From IMG/VR virus record IMGVR_UViG_3300046777_001108, positions 1 through 24,438 of that record: DNA of 24,438 bases; one strand, 5' to 3'. The notes under the pieces are model-generated. The model saw only the letters and a list, made by a program, of their open reading frames with translations, did no database searches and was not told where the DNA came from. A program made the translations under genes and the position numbers. Origin of the DNA: a virus. Positions 12,130 through 18,020 of this stretch are shown piece after piece. The stretch's first letter is position 1. Each line of letters opens with the position of its first letter.

Positions 12130-12143
12130 GGACAATCTGGACA
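12130..12143 (-). promoter_or_regulatory. TGTCC-N4-TGTCC box 2
   Basis: TGTCCAGATTGTCC on the minus strand, 19 bp upstream of the -35 of the DUF932 gene. The surrounding 16-mer AATGTCCAGATTGTCC recurs at 20720. Confidence 0.6.
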
Positions 12144-12227
12144 TTTTTTAATGTGATCTTAAACACACGGTGTGTCGACTTGACAAAGTTATCCACAGGC
12201 CACCTAGGAAATTTTTGGGGGATTGAG

Positions 12228-12251
12228 GAGCAGTTTTTAAACATGCTCAGG
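12228..12251 (-). repeat. Conserved 24-nt hairpin, copy 2
   Basis: CCTGAGCATG...AAAACTGCTC, 3' of gene 12270..12689. Confidence 0.75.
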
Positions 12252-12269
12252 TTTATTAGTAGCCCCCTA

Positions 12270-12689
12270 CTAAATATCGATGCGGTCCACAGAGGATGAT
12301 AGATAGGTTACCCCTTGTGGCTCAGACACTGAATCAAAATCAATGTCATGAATTAAATTCATTGCTGACTCTTCGTCTACGGCGTTAACTGTAATTGAAT
12401 ACTGAACTGTAACTTCCAATTCAAATTCTTTTGCTAACTCAAAGCCGCAAATATCTGCAATCTCTTGTGCAGTATCTTCTGAAATTGTACCGTCGCTCAT
12501 GTTCTCCAAGGTCCAGTCTTGCATTTCATTACGCATGCGGTTACGCTCTGCAGCCTCACCATATGAGCGCTGAACTACCTGTGCATGTGCCTCTTCTAAT
12601 TGATTAATACGTGCTTTGTTTGCTACCAGTTGTGACTCAAGAAATTCTCTTGTCATGAAGTGGTTGTCTACTTTTGTTACCTGGTCCAT
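12270..12689 (-). CDS. Hypothetical protein with helical N-terminus (139 aa)
   Basis: Residues about 10-60 are a charged coiled-coil-like helix (LVANKARINQLEEAHAQVVQ). The C-terminal part has alternating beta residues (ELEVTVQYSITVNAVDEESA), a pattern seen in small phage proteins with a beta domain. A TGTCAGA-type promoter (TTGACA-18-TATAAT, 12723-12752) drives it; GAGG lies upstream of ATG. The 24-nt hairpin at 12228-12251 follows. Function unknown. Confidence 0.75.
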   Translation of the reverse strand: MDQVTKVDNHFMTREFLESQLVANKARINQLEEAHAQVVQRSYGEAAERNRMRNEMQDWTLENMSDGTISEDTAQEIADICGFELAKEFELEVTVQYSITVNAVDEESAMNLIHDIDFDSVSEPQGVTYLSSSVDRIDI

Positions 12690-12722
12690 TGGGGGCCTCT
12701 TTCTGTTTATTGGTTTATATTA

Positions 12723-12752
12723 ATTATACTGGTGCCCTCTGACATTTGTCAA
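12723..12752 (-). promoter_or_regulatory. TGTCAGT-class promoter for gene 12270..12689
   Basis: TTGACA (12747-12752), 18 bp with TGTCAGA (12738-12744), TATAAT (12723-12728). Confidence 0.65.
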
Positions 12753-12765
12753 GGACCCTTGCGGG

Positions 12766-12789
12766 GAGCAGTTTGAGATCTTACTCAGG
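12766..12789 (-). repeat. Conserved 24-nt hairpin, copy 3
   Basis: CCTGAGTAAG...AAACTGCTC, 3' of the secreted-protein gene 12850..13251; one stem pair becomes T-G. Confidence 0.75.
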
Positions 12790-12849
12790 ATCCTCATCTC
12801 AGGCATACCTGCACATCATGGCACAGGGCTTAGCAGAGATTAAGTCTAT

Positions 12850-13251
12850 TTAGCCTATTGGTCTAAATGTGATAAACCATGGGCATGAAGGTGCTGGCCC
12901 AGTGATTACCTCAACAAAATGATTCCCTGCTGGGATACCGTAGATGTATGTCGTATTTTTTAGAACTGCATCAGCACTAAAGATGTCACTTCCAGAACTA
13001 AGGTCTGCATAGTACACGCAATCTCCGTATGTTTGCCATTCTACTTCATAGTCACCTTCTAAGAATTGCTTCTTTGTAGACTCAACATCTCCATCTCCTT
13101 CAAACCAAACAACTGTTCGTGAAGGATTTTGCTTTGTTGTTTCAACTGCTGACTGATTAGTTGTAGTGCCAACTGTTTCGCTTGGAGCGAAAGATAAAAT
13201 AATTACGAGGGAAAAAAATGTGATTGCTAAAACTTTAATTGTCTTTTTCAT
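12850..13251 (-). CDS. Secreted protein with signal peptide (133 aa)
   Basis: MKKTIKVLAITFFSLVIIL is a classic positively charged start plus hydrophobic core, with likely cleavage after about residue 22-25 (SFAPSE). The mature part is Thr/Ser rich then contains WFEGDGDVESTKKQF, GDCVYYAD and APSCPW: two Cys that could form a disulfide. It may act on the host envelope or outside the cell; no known domain is recognised. ATG sits immediately after the upstream TAA, so translation is coupled. Confidence 0.75.
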   Translation of the reverse strand: MKKTIKVLAITFFSLVIILSFAPSETVGTTTNQSAVETTKQNPSRTVVWFEGDGDVESTKKQFLEGDYEVEWQTYGDCVYYADLSSGSDIFSADAVLKNTTYIYGIPAGNHFVEVITGPAPSCPWFITFRPIG

Positions 13252-13464
13252 TTATAGCACCACAAAAATAACATAAAGAACGAATAGAGCAATACCTGCT
13301 TGGAACAAGGCTTCCATTGCCTGCATTAGTTGATTAGATTGCCATTCTTTTAGGTGTGCTTCAGCAAGTGCTGGGTCTTTTGCACCTAACTCCTCTAACT
13401 CTTTTTCAAGTTTGTACTTTTTCATTGTTGGGGTTTGGTACTCATAGTTTTCTACTTTTTTCAT
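13252..13464 (-). CDS. Small C-tail-anchored membrane protein (70 aa)
   Basis: The N-terminal two thirds are charged and helical (KKYKLEKELEELGAKDPALA), and the last 18 residues (AGIALFVLYVIFVVL) are a transmembrane segment. ATG 13464 is chosen because AAGGAA lies at good spacing; a longer frame would run through the hairpin at 13490-13513. It is coupled to the secreted protein downstream, so the two may work together at the membrane. Function unknown. Confidence 0.75.
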   Translation of the reverse strand: MKKVENYEYQTPTMKKYKLEKELEELGAKDPALAEAHLKEWQSNQLMQAMEALFQAGIALFVLYVIFVVL

Positions 13465-13489
13465 TTTATTCCTTAAGATTAGTTGGGGT

Positions 13490-13513
13490 GAGCAGTTTAG
13501 CGACATACTCAGG
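13490..13513 (-). repeat. Conserved 24-nt hairpin, copy 4
   Basis: CCTGAGTATG...AAACTGCTC, 3' of gene 13526..13948; one stem pair becomes T-G. Confidence 0.75.
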
Positions 13514-13525
13514 TCGTTGGATTAT

Positions 13526-13948
13526 TTAGAGATAACGAGCCACCGCATTGTATGTTGAAGTATTAACTACTTCCTCATCTGTCATCTTGAGAATACGAAT
13601 TGCGTTCTCGATTTCCTGCTTTTGCTCTAAGTAGTTATGACGACCAATTTGCTCAAAGTCACGCTGAGGCTCTTTTGGTAGGTCTGCCTCTGATGTTGTT
13701 AAATCAAAGTCAATGTTTAGTGTGTTGTTCCAAGAACGATAGTTTGTTCTAACATTTTCTGCTTTCTTGATGTTAGAAATAGCATAAGCAAAGATTTCCT
13801 TACGCCACTTTTCCATAGCCTTGTTATACTTTGCTTCGTTTGCTTCTTGTGAAGTATAGTCCTTATCAAGTTGTGCTAATCTTGCCTCAAGTGCTTTGAT
13901 TACCTTTGGTGTTGCGATTTTTACTGAGATTGCTTTTCCTCTTGCCAT
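13526..13948 (-). CDS. Hypothetical helical protein (140 aa)
   Basis: The product starts MARGKAISVKIATPKVIKAL and has long charged helices (LEARLAQLDKDYTSQEANEA; later LEQKQEIENAIRILKMTDEE), probably coiled coil. AAAAGGAA precedes the ATG. A TATAAC at 13968-13973 could be its -10, but the TGTCAGT element seen in neighbours is absent. The conserved hairpin at 13490-13513 follows the gene. Function unknown. Confidence 0.75.
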   Translation of the reverse strand: MARGKAISVKIATPKVIKALEARLAQLDKDYTSQEANEAKYNKAMEKWRKEIFAYAISNIKKAENVRTNYRSWNNTLNIDFDLTTSEADLPKEPQRDFEQIGRHNYLEQKQEIENAIRILKMTDEEVVNTSTYNAVARYL

Positions 13949-13985
13949 GTGGGTCTGTTCCTTTTCTGTTATAGGGGGTTTGTTT

Positions 13986-14009
13986 GAGCAGTTTTACATC
14001 ATGCTCAGG
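13986..14009 (-). repeat. Conserved 24-nt hairpin, copy 5
   Basis: CCTGAGCATG...AAAACTGCTC, 3' of gene 14073..14237. Confidence 0.75.
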
Positions 14010-14072
14010 ATTGTGTGGCGGTAACGACTACGCTACTCTTACTCTTTTATCATTGAGAGCCACAATGTTTAT

Positions 14073-14237
14073 TTACTTAGCCGTCCAAGTTGTGTAGCGG
14101 TGTGAGCCATTGACATCTAACTTTACACGAACATTTCCGTTAGCCTGTGGTTCGATTGCTACGATTGTACCTGTGACCTTTGACTTCTGTGTTGTGTAGA
14201 GGTCGCCTACCTTGTATGTTGCTGTTGCTACTGACAT
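14073..14237 (-). CDS. Small beta-barrel-type protein, KOW/SH3-like (54 aa)
   Basis: TYKVGDLYTTQKSKVTGTIV and NVRVKLDVNGSHRYTTW read as the short alternating strands of an SH3/KOW-like barrel; this is a fold guess from pattern. A perfect AAAGGAG precedes ATG 14237, behind a TGTCAGT-class promoter with an ACAACAAC leader. The conserved hairpin 13986-14009 lies downstream. It may bind nucleic acid, unproven. Confidence 0.7.
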   Translation of the reverse strand: MSVATATYKVGDLYTTQKSKVTGTIVAIEPQANGNVRVKLDVNGSHRYTTWTAK

Positions 14238-14238
14238 T

Positions 14239-14469
14239 TATTTCTCCTTTGTTGTTGTATGTATTAAGTATAACATTTCCTACTGACATTTTTCAAGTCG
14301 TACCTGAATAATCTCACTATTTGGAATTGTTATTTCGTTATGTATTAAGTATAGCAAAAAATCTCATAAATCTCAAATCCTGGGGAGGGTTTGGGGTGTG
14401 ACCTTAATTACATCTTAAATAGCGTGTTGAGACTTGACAAATCAAAAGTTTTGCGCTAGGCGCTCCGTT
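14239..14469. other. Regulatory gap upstream of gene 14073..14237
   Basis: It holds two related promoters (-10 boxes at 14267-14272 and 14348-14353), a TGTGACCTTAA box (14397-14407) and a TTGACA within TGAGACTTGACA near 14430. No gene seen. Confidence 0.55.
14267..14296 (-). promoter_or_regulatory. TGTCAGT-class promoter for gene 14073..14237
   Basis: TTGAAA (14291-14296), 18 bp with TGTCAGT (14282-14288), TATACT (14267-14272). A second TGC-TATACT at 14348-14356 shares the 15-bp string TATACTTAATACATA with this one (14258-14272, 14339-14353), a duplicated promoter. Confidence 0.65.
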
Positions 14470-14538
14470 TCACAACGGTGCAGAAAAAATTAAATACAAA
14501 AACATTGCAGTTAAAAATAAAATAATTACATTAACCAT
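14470..14538 (-). CDS. 22-aa single-transmembrane microprotein
   Basis: Immediately after the GP88 gene, ATG 14538 opens a 22-codon frame starting MVNVIILFLTAMFLYLIF: almost entirely hydrophobic, enough to cross a membrane once. GAGATAGC before the ATG is a plausible ribosome site. Its size leaves real doubt. A second all-hydrophobic micro-ORF in the same class of location (18021..18083) supports it being real. Confidence 0.4.
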   Translation of the reverse strand: MVNVIILFLTAMFLYLIFSAPL

Positions 14539-14544
14539 GCTATC

Positions 14545-15279
14545 TCATTTCTTAGTTGCTGAAAAAATTATGTCACTCTTAGAGTATACACAAAGTGAAC
14601 AAGAAACGCAAGCAGAGCCAGCATTGCTAATAAGTGGAATCTGTTTATTATTCTCAGGGCACTTAGCAGCGGGACGGCCAATCATTTCTTTAACATCTGC
14701 TTGACCAATAGCAAAATTCTTAGCAAGGTATGCCATACGAACACCGCTATTAATTTTTAGATCTACGGCAGTTTTAACATTCTCACTATCTGCAGAGAAG
14801 TATAAAGAAAGATTATCAATACCCTTAAGAATAAGTGCAGCACTCTTCACACGAGTGTACACCCAGAATTGAACATCGGCATGCTTATCAATAACTACTT
14901 TCCAGGCATATGCGTAAGTATCGTTAAAGAAATCTCCATCCCAGTGAATGCGGAATAGCATGGGTGCGTCTTTCTTGATACAATCATTCTTGAAATCAAC
15001 AATCATCTCATTAAGCAAACGGACCATGGTTTCGCCATCGGCGTCTTTGAGTAGGTCCCAATTGTGCAGAAGGTTAACCTTTACTGTAGGGAAGATCTTT
15101 TCCAATTTGCCTGCATAGCAAACACTCTCGCAGACAGACGTAGCGCCAGGACATGAATAGTTTTTTCCTGCGGGTAGTCCGAAAGTATTAGCAATTGCGG
15201 CCTGCTTTCCATTCTTAGTGACAAGGTTAGCCACCTTTCTATCATTAGATCTTTTTAGTTTAAGTGTATTAGTAGTCAA
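14545..15279 (-). CDS. GP88-family phage protein (244 aa)
   Basis: The GP88 pattern is clear: FGLPAGKNYSCPGATSVCES followed by CYAGK (Cys43, Cys50, Cys54), then LFRIHWDGDFFNDTYAYAW, FWVYTRVKS, and a C-terminal CVSCSLC cluster. The conserved Cys groups suggest a metal centre, but the family's activity is unknown. No ATG is available: the most upstream start is TTG 15279, overlapping the end of the upstream gene by 11 bp. Translation probably depends on reinitiation after that gene. Its length fits the family. Confidence 0.85.
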   Translation of the reverse strand: MTTNTLKLKRSNDRKVANLVTKNGKQAAIANTFGLPAGKNYSCPGATSVCESVCYAGKLEKIFPTVKVNLLHNWDLLKDADGETMVRLLNEMIVDFKNDCIKKDAPMLFRIHWDGDFFNDTYAYAWKVVIDKHADVQFWVYTRVKSAALILKGIDNLSLYFSADSENVKTAVDLKINSGVRMAYLAKNFAIGQADVKEMIGRPAAKCPENNKQIPLISNAGSACVSCSLCVYSKSDIIFSATKK

Positions 15280-15445
15280 GGCTAAGGCTCATTTCTAACG
15301 CAATGTCTTCGTTATAGGTTGCGGACATTTCTTCAAGTAGACAGTGAGTGCACTTATCTTCATAGTCATCGACAGAATTTTCCTTGCATGAAGGGCAAGT
15401 AGTTGCGTAGTATGAGTCTAAATACTCATCGTTTTCGAATGTCAT
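15269..15445 (-). CDS. Zinc-ribbon-like acidic protein (58 aa)
   Basis: CPSC and CTHC are separated by 12 residues (KENSVDDYEDK), giving a minimal zinc ribbon; both ends are acidic. It is transcribed from a TGTCAGT-class promoter (-10 TACACT at 15482-15487) with an AACAACAAC leader and a GAAAGG site. Its end overlaps the TTG start of the GP88 gene, so the two are likely coupled and may work together. Confidence 0.75.
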   Translation of the reverse strand: MTFENDEYLDSYYATTCPSCKENSVDDYEDKCTHCLLEEMSATYNEDIALEMSLSLDY

Positions 15446-15461
15446 GGGGGCACGACCTTTC

Positions 15462-15602
15462 TTAGTTGTTGTTATACTTTAAGTGTATCAGTTCAGACTG
15501 ACATTTTTTACGGTTGTATTTCTTTTTATTTGGTACGGCAGAGGCAGCGTTGCTACGGCGTAATTCCATAAGCCTGCGTAATTCCTCTTTTGATTTCTTC
15601 AT
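15462..15602 (-). CDS. Small basic protein (46 aa) whose 3' end contains the next promoter
   Basis: The product starts MKKSKEELRRLMELRRSNAA and is strongly basic throughout (NKKKYNRKKC). ATG 15602 has a full leaderless promoter: TTGACA-18-TAAGAT with extended TGT, ending six bases upstream. The last third of the frame covers the TGTCAGT promoter of gene 15269..15445, so one may regulate or interfere with the other. It could bind nucleic acid by charge; function unknown. Confidence 0.6.
   Translation of the reverse strand: MKKSKEELRRLMELRRSNAASAVPNKKKYNRKKCQSELIHLKYNNN
15482..15503 (-). promoter_or_regulatory. TGTCAGT-class promoter for gene 15269..15445
   Basis: TGTCAGT (15497-15503) and extended TGA-TACACT (15482-15487), inside the 3' end of gene 15462..15602; no clear -35. 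Confidence 0.55.
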
Positions 15603-15608
15603 GAATTA

Positions 15609-15638
15609 ATCTTAACATACATTATAACAAAATGTCAA
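15609..15638 (-). promoter_or_regulatory. Leaderless promoter for gene 15462..15602
   Basis: TTGACA (15633-15638), 18 bp, TAAGAT with extended TGT (15609-15614), six bases to ATG. Confidence 0.55.
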
Positions 15639-15655
15639 ATCCGACACGCTAGGCA

Positions 15656-15681
15656 TTTTTGTGCGGGGAAGCACACAAAAA
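15656..15681 (-). other. Bulged hairpin after gene 15691..15933
   Basis: TTTTTGTGC pairs with GCAC-AC-AAAAA (2-nt bulge) around GGGGAA. No T-run on the minus strand; could stabilise the 3' end. Confidence 0.4.
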
Positions 15682-15690
15682 CACTTTTAA

Positions 15691-15933
15691 CTATTCATCT
15701 TCATCAATGAAAACATACAACGGAATTAAATCAGTGTATGCAAACTGAACAAACTCTTTTTCACCAAACTCGTTTTGTGTCTGTATGTCATAGTTATCTC
15801 CTGTTGAGTCACTCTCAATAAAAACAACTTCAACTATGTCATCATCAATCTTGATTAAATCACCAAGCATTACTTGGTCTGGTGTTAAATTATCTGCGTG
15901 GATCAATTCCATAGCAATTATTGTATCAGACAT
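15691..15933 (-). CDS. Acidic small beta protein (80 aa)
   Basis: The sequence alternates acidic and hydrophobic residues (MLGDLIKIDDDIVEVVFIES; VQFAYTDLIPLYVF), as in a small beta barrel. An excellent GAGGAGGA lies before ATG 15933. It is the last of a four-gene coupled operon starting at 16595. A hairpin with a 2-nt bulge lies after it (15656-15681). Function unknown. Confidence 0.75.
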   Translation of the reverse strand: MSDTIIAMELIHADNLTPDQVMLGDLIKIDDDIVEVVFIESDSTGDNYDIQTQNEFGEKEFVQFAYTDLIPLYVFIDEDE

Positions 15934-16209
15934 TTAGTCCTCCTCTACTGGGTCAATGAACCAAGATAAGTGGTGTTGTTCTACAATTGCTCTTGCTGGT
16001 GCATGACTCATGCCCTTATAGAATACGCCTTCAGGCATAGCAATAAATCGTTCATAGTCCTCCTCATAGTATGCATCAATAGCATCAATGCAAGGCTGAA
16101 CCATGCTTAGTGGTACTGGTGGATAGTGATTACCCTGCAAGTGATAGGCTAACTGAGTTTCTAAATCAAGGACGCTATCTGCTAATCCAATTGCTGTTAC
16201 ACTTCCCAT
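15934..16209 (-). CDS. Conserved-type phage protein (91 aa)
   Basis: LETQLAYHLQGNHYPPVPLS followed by AIDAYYEEDYERFIAMPEGV is a sequence type I associate with small conserved actinobacteriophage proteins; biochemical role unknown. Its ATG directly follows the upstream TAA, and GGGGGTAAG is close enough to act as a ribosome site. It abuts its neighbours on both sides, supporting cotranslation. Confidence 0.75.
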   Translation of the reverse strand: MGSVTAIGLADSVLDLETQLAYHLQGNHYPPVPLSMVQPCIDAIDAYYEEDYERFIAMPEGVFYKGMSHAPARAIVEQHHLSWFIDPVEED

Positions 16210-16428
16210 TTACTTACCCCCTACAATTCCTGAGCGATACAAAATCTTTGTATGCATCTTACCGCTTGGCTCTGACAAATTAACTGTTCGGTATTCATTA
16301 GCAAATCCGTGGTCTGAGAAAGACTCAAAACTTTTCACGGCAGATAGGGCATCGCTAAATCGACCAACCCAATCAGGCTTAGTATTGCTATCATTAGTGC
16401 TTGTTACTGAGTATAGGTATTCGTTCAT
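16210..16428 (-). CDS. Small hypothetical protein (72 aa)
   Basis: The product starts MNEYLYSVTSTNDSNTKPDW with GRFSDALSAVKSFESFSDHG, compatible with a small alpha/beta fold. ATG 16428 overlaps the upstream TAA by one base (TAATG) and has GAGGAA upstream. Part of the 16595 operon. No family recognised. Confidence 0.7.
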   Translation of the reverse strand: MNEYLYSVTSTNDSNTKPDWVGRFSDALSAVKSFESFSDHGFANEYRTVNLSEPSGKMHTKILYRSGIVGGK

Positions 16429-16595
16429 TAGTGTTGTTCCTCGCAGTCCTTGTCGTAGTCAAATTGGCAGAAATAGCAACCCATAAACTCTAAGTGCTTT
16501 TCGCAGTAATACTTAAATTGGCTTTCATCGCAACAAAAGTGTTGCTCATCTGCAATCTCATAGTATTCGGTTTTGTCGATTATTGTTAGTGCCAT
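16428..16595 (-). CDS. Cysteine-rich small protein (55 aa)
   Basis: FCCDESQFKYYCEKHLEF followed by CYFCQFDYDKDC gives six Cys and two His, enough for one or two zinc sites. It heads the four-gene operon, with GAAGGG before the ATG and a TGTCAGT-class promoter at 16633-16654. Acidic overall. Function unknown. Confidence 0.7.
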   Translation of the reverse strand: MALTIIDKTEYYEIADEQHFCCDESQFKYYCEKHLEFMGCYFCQFDYDKDCEEQH

Positions 16596-16632
16596 TAGGT
16601 TTACCCTTCTTTCTTTATTTTGTTACTCTGTA

Positions 16633-16654
16633 ATCCTATCACTACCGACTGACA
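16633..16654 (-). promoter_or_regulatory. TGTCAGT-class promoter for the 16595 operon
   Basis: TGTCAGT (16648-16654) and extended TGA-TAGGAT (16633-16638); -35 poorly defined. Confidence 0.5.
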
Positions 16655-16761
16655 AAAGTATAATTACTCATCAGTAATCTTAAATAATGAGACGCTTAAA
16701 GGGTGTGATTAATCTCACACGTAAACCTGTGGATAACTTGGTCAGACCTGTGGACGACACG

Positions 16762-16775
16762 CTAGATCGCCTAGG
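16762..16775. repeat. CTAGATCGCCTAGG element, copy 2
   Basis: Followed by AAATTTTT and hairpin copy 6. Confidence 0.65.
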
Positions 16776-16783
16776 AAATTTTT

Positions 16784-16807
16784 GAGCAGTTTTAAATCGT
16801 GCTCAGG
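16784..16807 (-). repeat. Conserved 24-nt hairpin, copy 6
   Basis: CCTGAGCACG...AAAACTGCTC, 3' of gene 16818..17012; followed by the CTAGATCGCCTAGG element. Confidence 0.75.
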
Positions 16808-16817
16808 ATTTTGTTTT

Positions 16818-17012
16818 TTATTTTAGAGTTGCAAGAAATTTTGCATCATCAACGCAAGCATCATAGAATTTTTGTTCATCAAATCTTGGATTATCTGACA
16901 AAAACCATTCGCTAAATTCGAAAATTAAATTATCGAAATCGTGAGAGTCAATACTATCCGAAAACTTATTTAGAATTCTTGCAGTTTCGATGTAGTCCTT
17001 GCGTGTCATCAT
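16818..17012 (-). CDS. Small conserved-type phage protein (64 aa)
   Basis: MTRKDYIETARILNKFSDSI followed by NPRFDEQKFYDACV is a pattern I recognise from a very common small phage protein of unknown function. Two ATGs in tandem (17012 and 17009) are possible; GGTGG is upstream and the first ATG overlaps the upstream stop. The conserved hairpin 16784-16807 follows the gene. Confidence 0.75.
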   Translation of the reverse strand: MMTRKDYIETARILNKFSDSIDSHDFDNLIFEFSEWFLSDNPRFDEQKFYDACVDDAKFLATLK

Positions 17013-17221
17013 TATGCAACCACCTTTAGAATTGCATAGGAGCCGCCTTCGTTGATTTTGTTAATTTCTGGAAGTAGTACAGGCACAAGCAGGTCCTTCA
17101 GCATTGACTCAAGCATTGCAATACGCACAGACTCCTCAAGTGCTAAGAGTTGCATTCCTACTGGATGAGTCTCGTCTACCTCTGTCACAAACTTTAGATT
17201 ATGTTCGATGCTTACTGTCAT
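17012..17221 (-). CDS. Small hypothetical protein (69 aa)
   Basis: The product starts MTVSIEHNLKFVTEVDETHP and continues with a hydrophobic helix (IAMLESMLKDLLVPVLLPEI). TAGGAAATAAAAC upstream of ATG is a fair ribosome site. A TGTCAGT-N9-TACAAT promoter-like sequence (17294-17315) lies inside the upstream gene and could drive it independently. No family recognised. Confidence 0.7.
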   Translation of the reverse strand: MTVSIEHNLKFVTEVDETHPVGMQLLALEESVRIAMLESMLKDLLVPVLLPEINKINEGGSYAILKVVA

Positions 17222-17238
17222 TGTTTTATTTCCTATTC

Positions 17239-17358
17239 TTAGTTATTTTCGGGGGTTGTAAATAGTTGGGCACAAGCACATTGTGTTATTGTTATTGTAT
17301 CGGATACCACTGACACAGTTGCAAGGGTATCGCATGAGTCGCAGATAAAGATTTCCAT
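17239..17358 (-). CDS. Zinc-ribbon-like small protein (39 aa)
   Basis: MEIFICDSCDTLATVSVVSD then QCACAQ gives CxxC plus CxC, a minimal zinc-ribbon pattern like 10015..10230. Its ATG shares a base with the upstream TAA (TAATG). It is too short for further assignment, but the reading frame fits between its neighbours exactly and with correct overlap. Confidence 0.6.
   Translation of the reverse strand: MEIFICDSCDTLATVSVVSDTITITQCACAQLFTTPENN
17294..17315 (-). promoter_or_regulatory. TGTCAGT-class promoter-like sequence inside gene 17239..17358
   Basis: TGTCAGT (17309-17315), 9 bp, TACAAT (17294-17299). Same geometry as the others although it is within a coding sequence; could drive 17012..17221. 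Confidence 0.4.
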
Positions 17359-17543
17359 TATAGAACCGCCTTACCTCTAAGAGTGCCACGAATACCAAGA
17401 GAGTCACAAGCAATCTTGACAGATACGCCAACAGGTAGAGTGTTAGGGTATTGGGATACGAATTGAGCAACCGCTCCACGAGTGGCAAGGTTGATTTTCT
17501 TAGTTGAACCGCTAAAGGTTTCGAGTGTTATAGTGTAAGTCAT
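17358..17543 (-). CDS. Small hypothetical beta protein (61 aa)
   Basis: The product starts MTYTITLETFSGSTKKINLA and has SQYPNTLPVGVSVKIACDSL, suggesting small strands. GAAAGG upstream of ATG, an AACAACAACAC leader and a TGTCAGC-type promoter (TTGTAT-17-TATAAT) define the start. First gene of the run to 16818. Function unknown. Confidence 0.75.
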   Translation of the reverse strand: MTYTITLETFSGSTKKINLATRGAVAQFVSQYPNTLPVGVSVKIACDSLGIRGTLRGKAVL

Positions 17544-17573
17544 TTGACTACCTTTCGTGTTGTTGTTAATTTA

Positions 17574-17602
17574 ATTATACATTAGGGGGCTGACAAATAC
17601 AA
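17574..17602 (-). promoter_or_regulatory. TGTCAGT-class promoter for gene 17358..17543
   Basis: TTGTAT (17597-17602), 17 bp with TGTCAGC (17589-17595), TATAAT (17574-17579). Confidence 0.65.
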
Positions 17603-17612
17603 ATCCAAATTC

Positions 17613-17626
17613 GGACATTTAGGACA
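17613..17626 (-). promoter_or_regulatory. TGTCC-N4-TGTCC box 3
   Basis: TGTCCTAAATGTCC on the minus strand, 10 bp upstream of the -35 of gene 17358..17543. Confidence 0.6.
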
Positions 17627-17649
17627 TTGGCTATGTGATACTCGTCACA

Positions 17650-17823
17650 CTACCAGCCATAGACACGCTTGCGGTATGCCTCTACCTCTGCCAATTGCTC
17701 AGGGGTAGCATTACGGAAAGCCTGAACGCTTTCTCTAATCCATGGGGATTTTTCCATAGCCTTTTCGTGGGCTACGCTACGGGAGAGGTCTTGCTCTGCT
17801 TTTATTCTGTTATAAGTATCCAT
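17650..17823 (-). CDS. Small helical protein (57 aa)
   Basis: The product starts MDTYNRIKAEQDLSRSVAHE and ends LAEVEAYRKRVYGW; nearly all helix, mixed charge. ATG 17823 is the correct start: it has the same AACAACAACACGAAAGG leader as 17543 and a TGTCAGT promoter with TGC-TATACT. A longer in-frame alternative would start upstream of its own promoter and is rejected. Function unknown. Confidence 0.75.
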   Translation of the reverse strand: MDTYNRIKAEQDLSRSVAHEKAMEKSPWIRESVQAFRNATPEQLAEVEAYRKRVYGW

Positions 17824-17859
17824 TTTATTATGAACCTTTCGTGTTGTTGTTATGTAGCA

Positions 17860-17881
17860 AGTATAGCAGGGGGGACTGACA
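17860..17881 (-). promoter_or_regulatory. TGTCAGT-class promoter for gene 17650..17823
   Basis: TGTCAGT (17875-17881), 9 bp, TATACT (17860-17865) with extended TGC; -35 weak. Confidence 0.6.
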
Positions 17882-17967
17882 AATTGGGGACATTTTCGGG
17901 CGTGTCGGGGAATTATTTTTGTGACCTTAAACACATTAGTTATACACACCCCCCTGTGGATAACTGC

Positions 17968-17981
17968 CTAGATCGCCTAGG
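17968..17981. repeat. CTAGATCGCCTAGG element, copy 3
   Basis: Between the DnaA-like box at 17955 and the terminator hairpin at 17985. Confidence 0.65.
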
Positions 17982-17984
17982 AAA

Positions 17985-18010
17985 AATTGCAGAGTTTTAT
18001 TTCTGCAATT
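17985..18010 (-). terminator. Terminator-like hairpin after the 18517 operon
   Basis: AATTGCAGA (17985-17993) pairs perfectly with TCTGCAATT (18002-18010); on the minus strand the stem runs into TTTTT. A T-run on the other side makes it potentially bidirectional. It takes the place held by the 24-nt hairpin in other gaps. Confidence 0.65.
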
Positions 18011-18020
18011 CTTTTTTTAT

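Noticed and set aside
14430-14459. Plus-strand promoter TTGACA-17-TAGGCG
   Set aside because: The -10 is too poor and there is no plus-strand gene downstream; the TTGACA is more likely part of the TGTC...GACA inverted element.
17243-17488. 81-codon minus-strand frame across two small genes
   Set aside because: It is out of frame with 17358..17543 and 17239..17358, both of which have correct overlaps; no ribosome site of its own.
17824-17949. N-terminal extension of gene 17650..17823
   Set aside because: It would place the start upstream of the gene's own promoter and leader.
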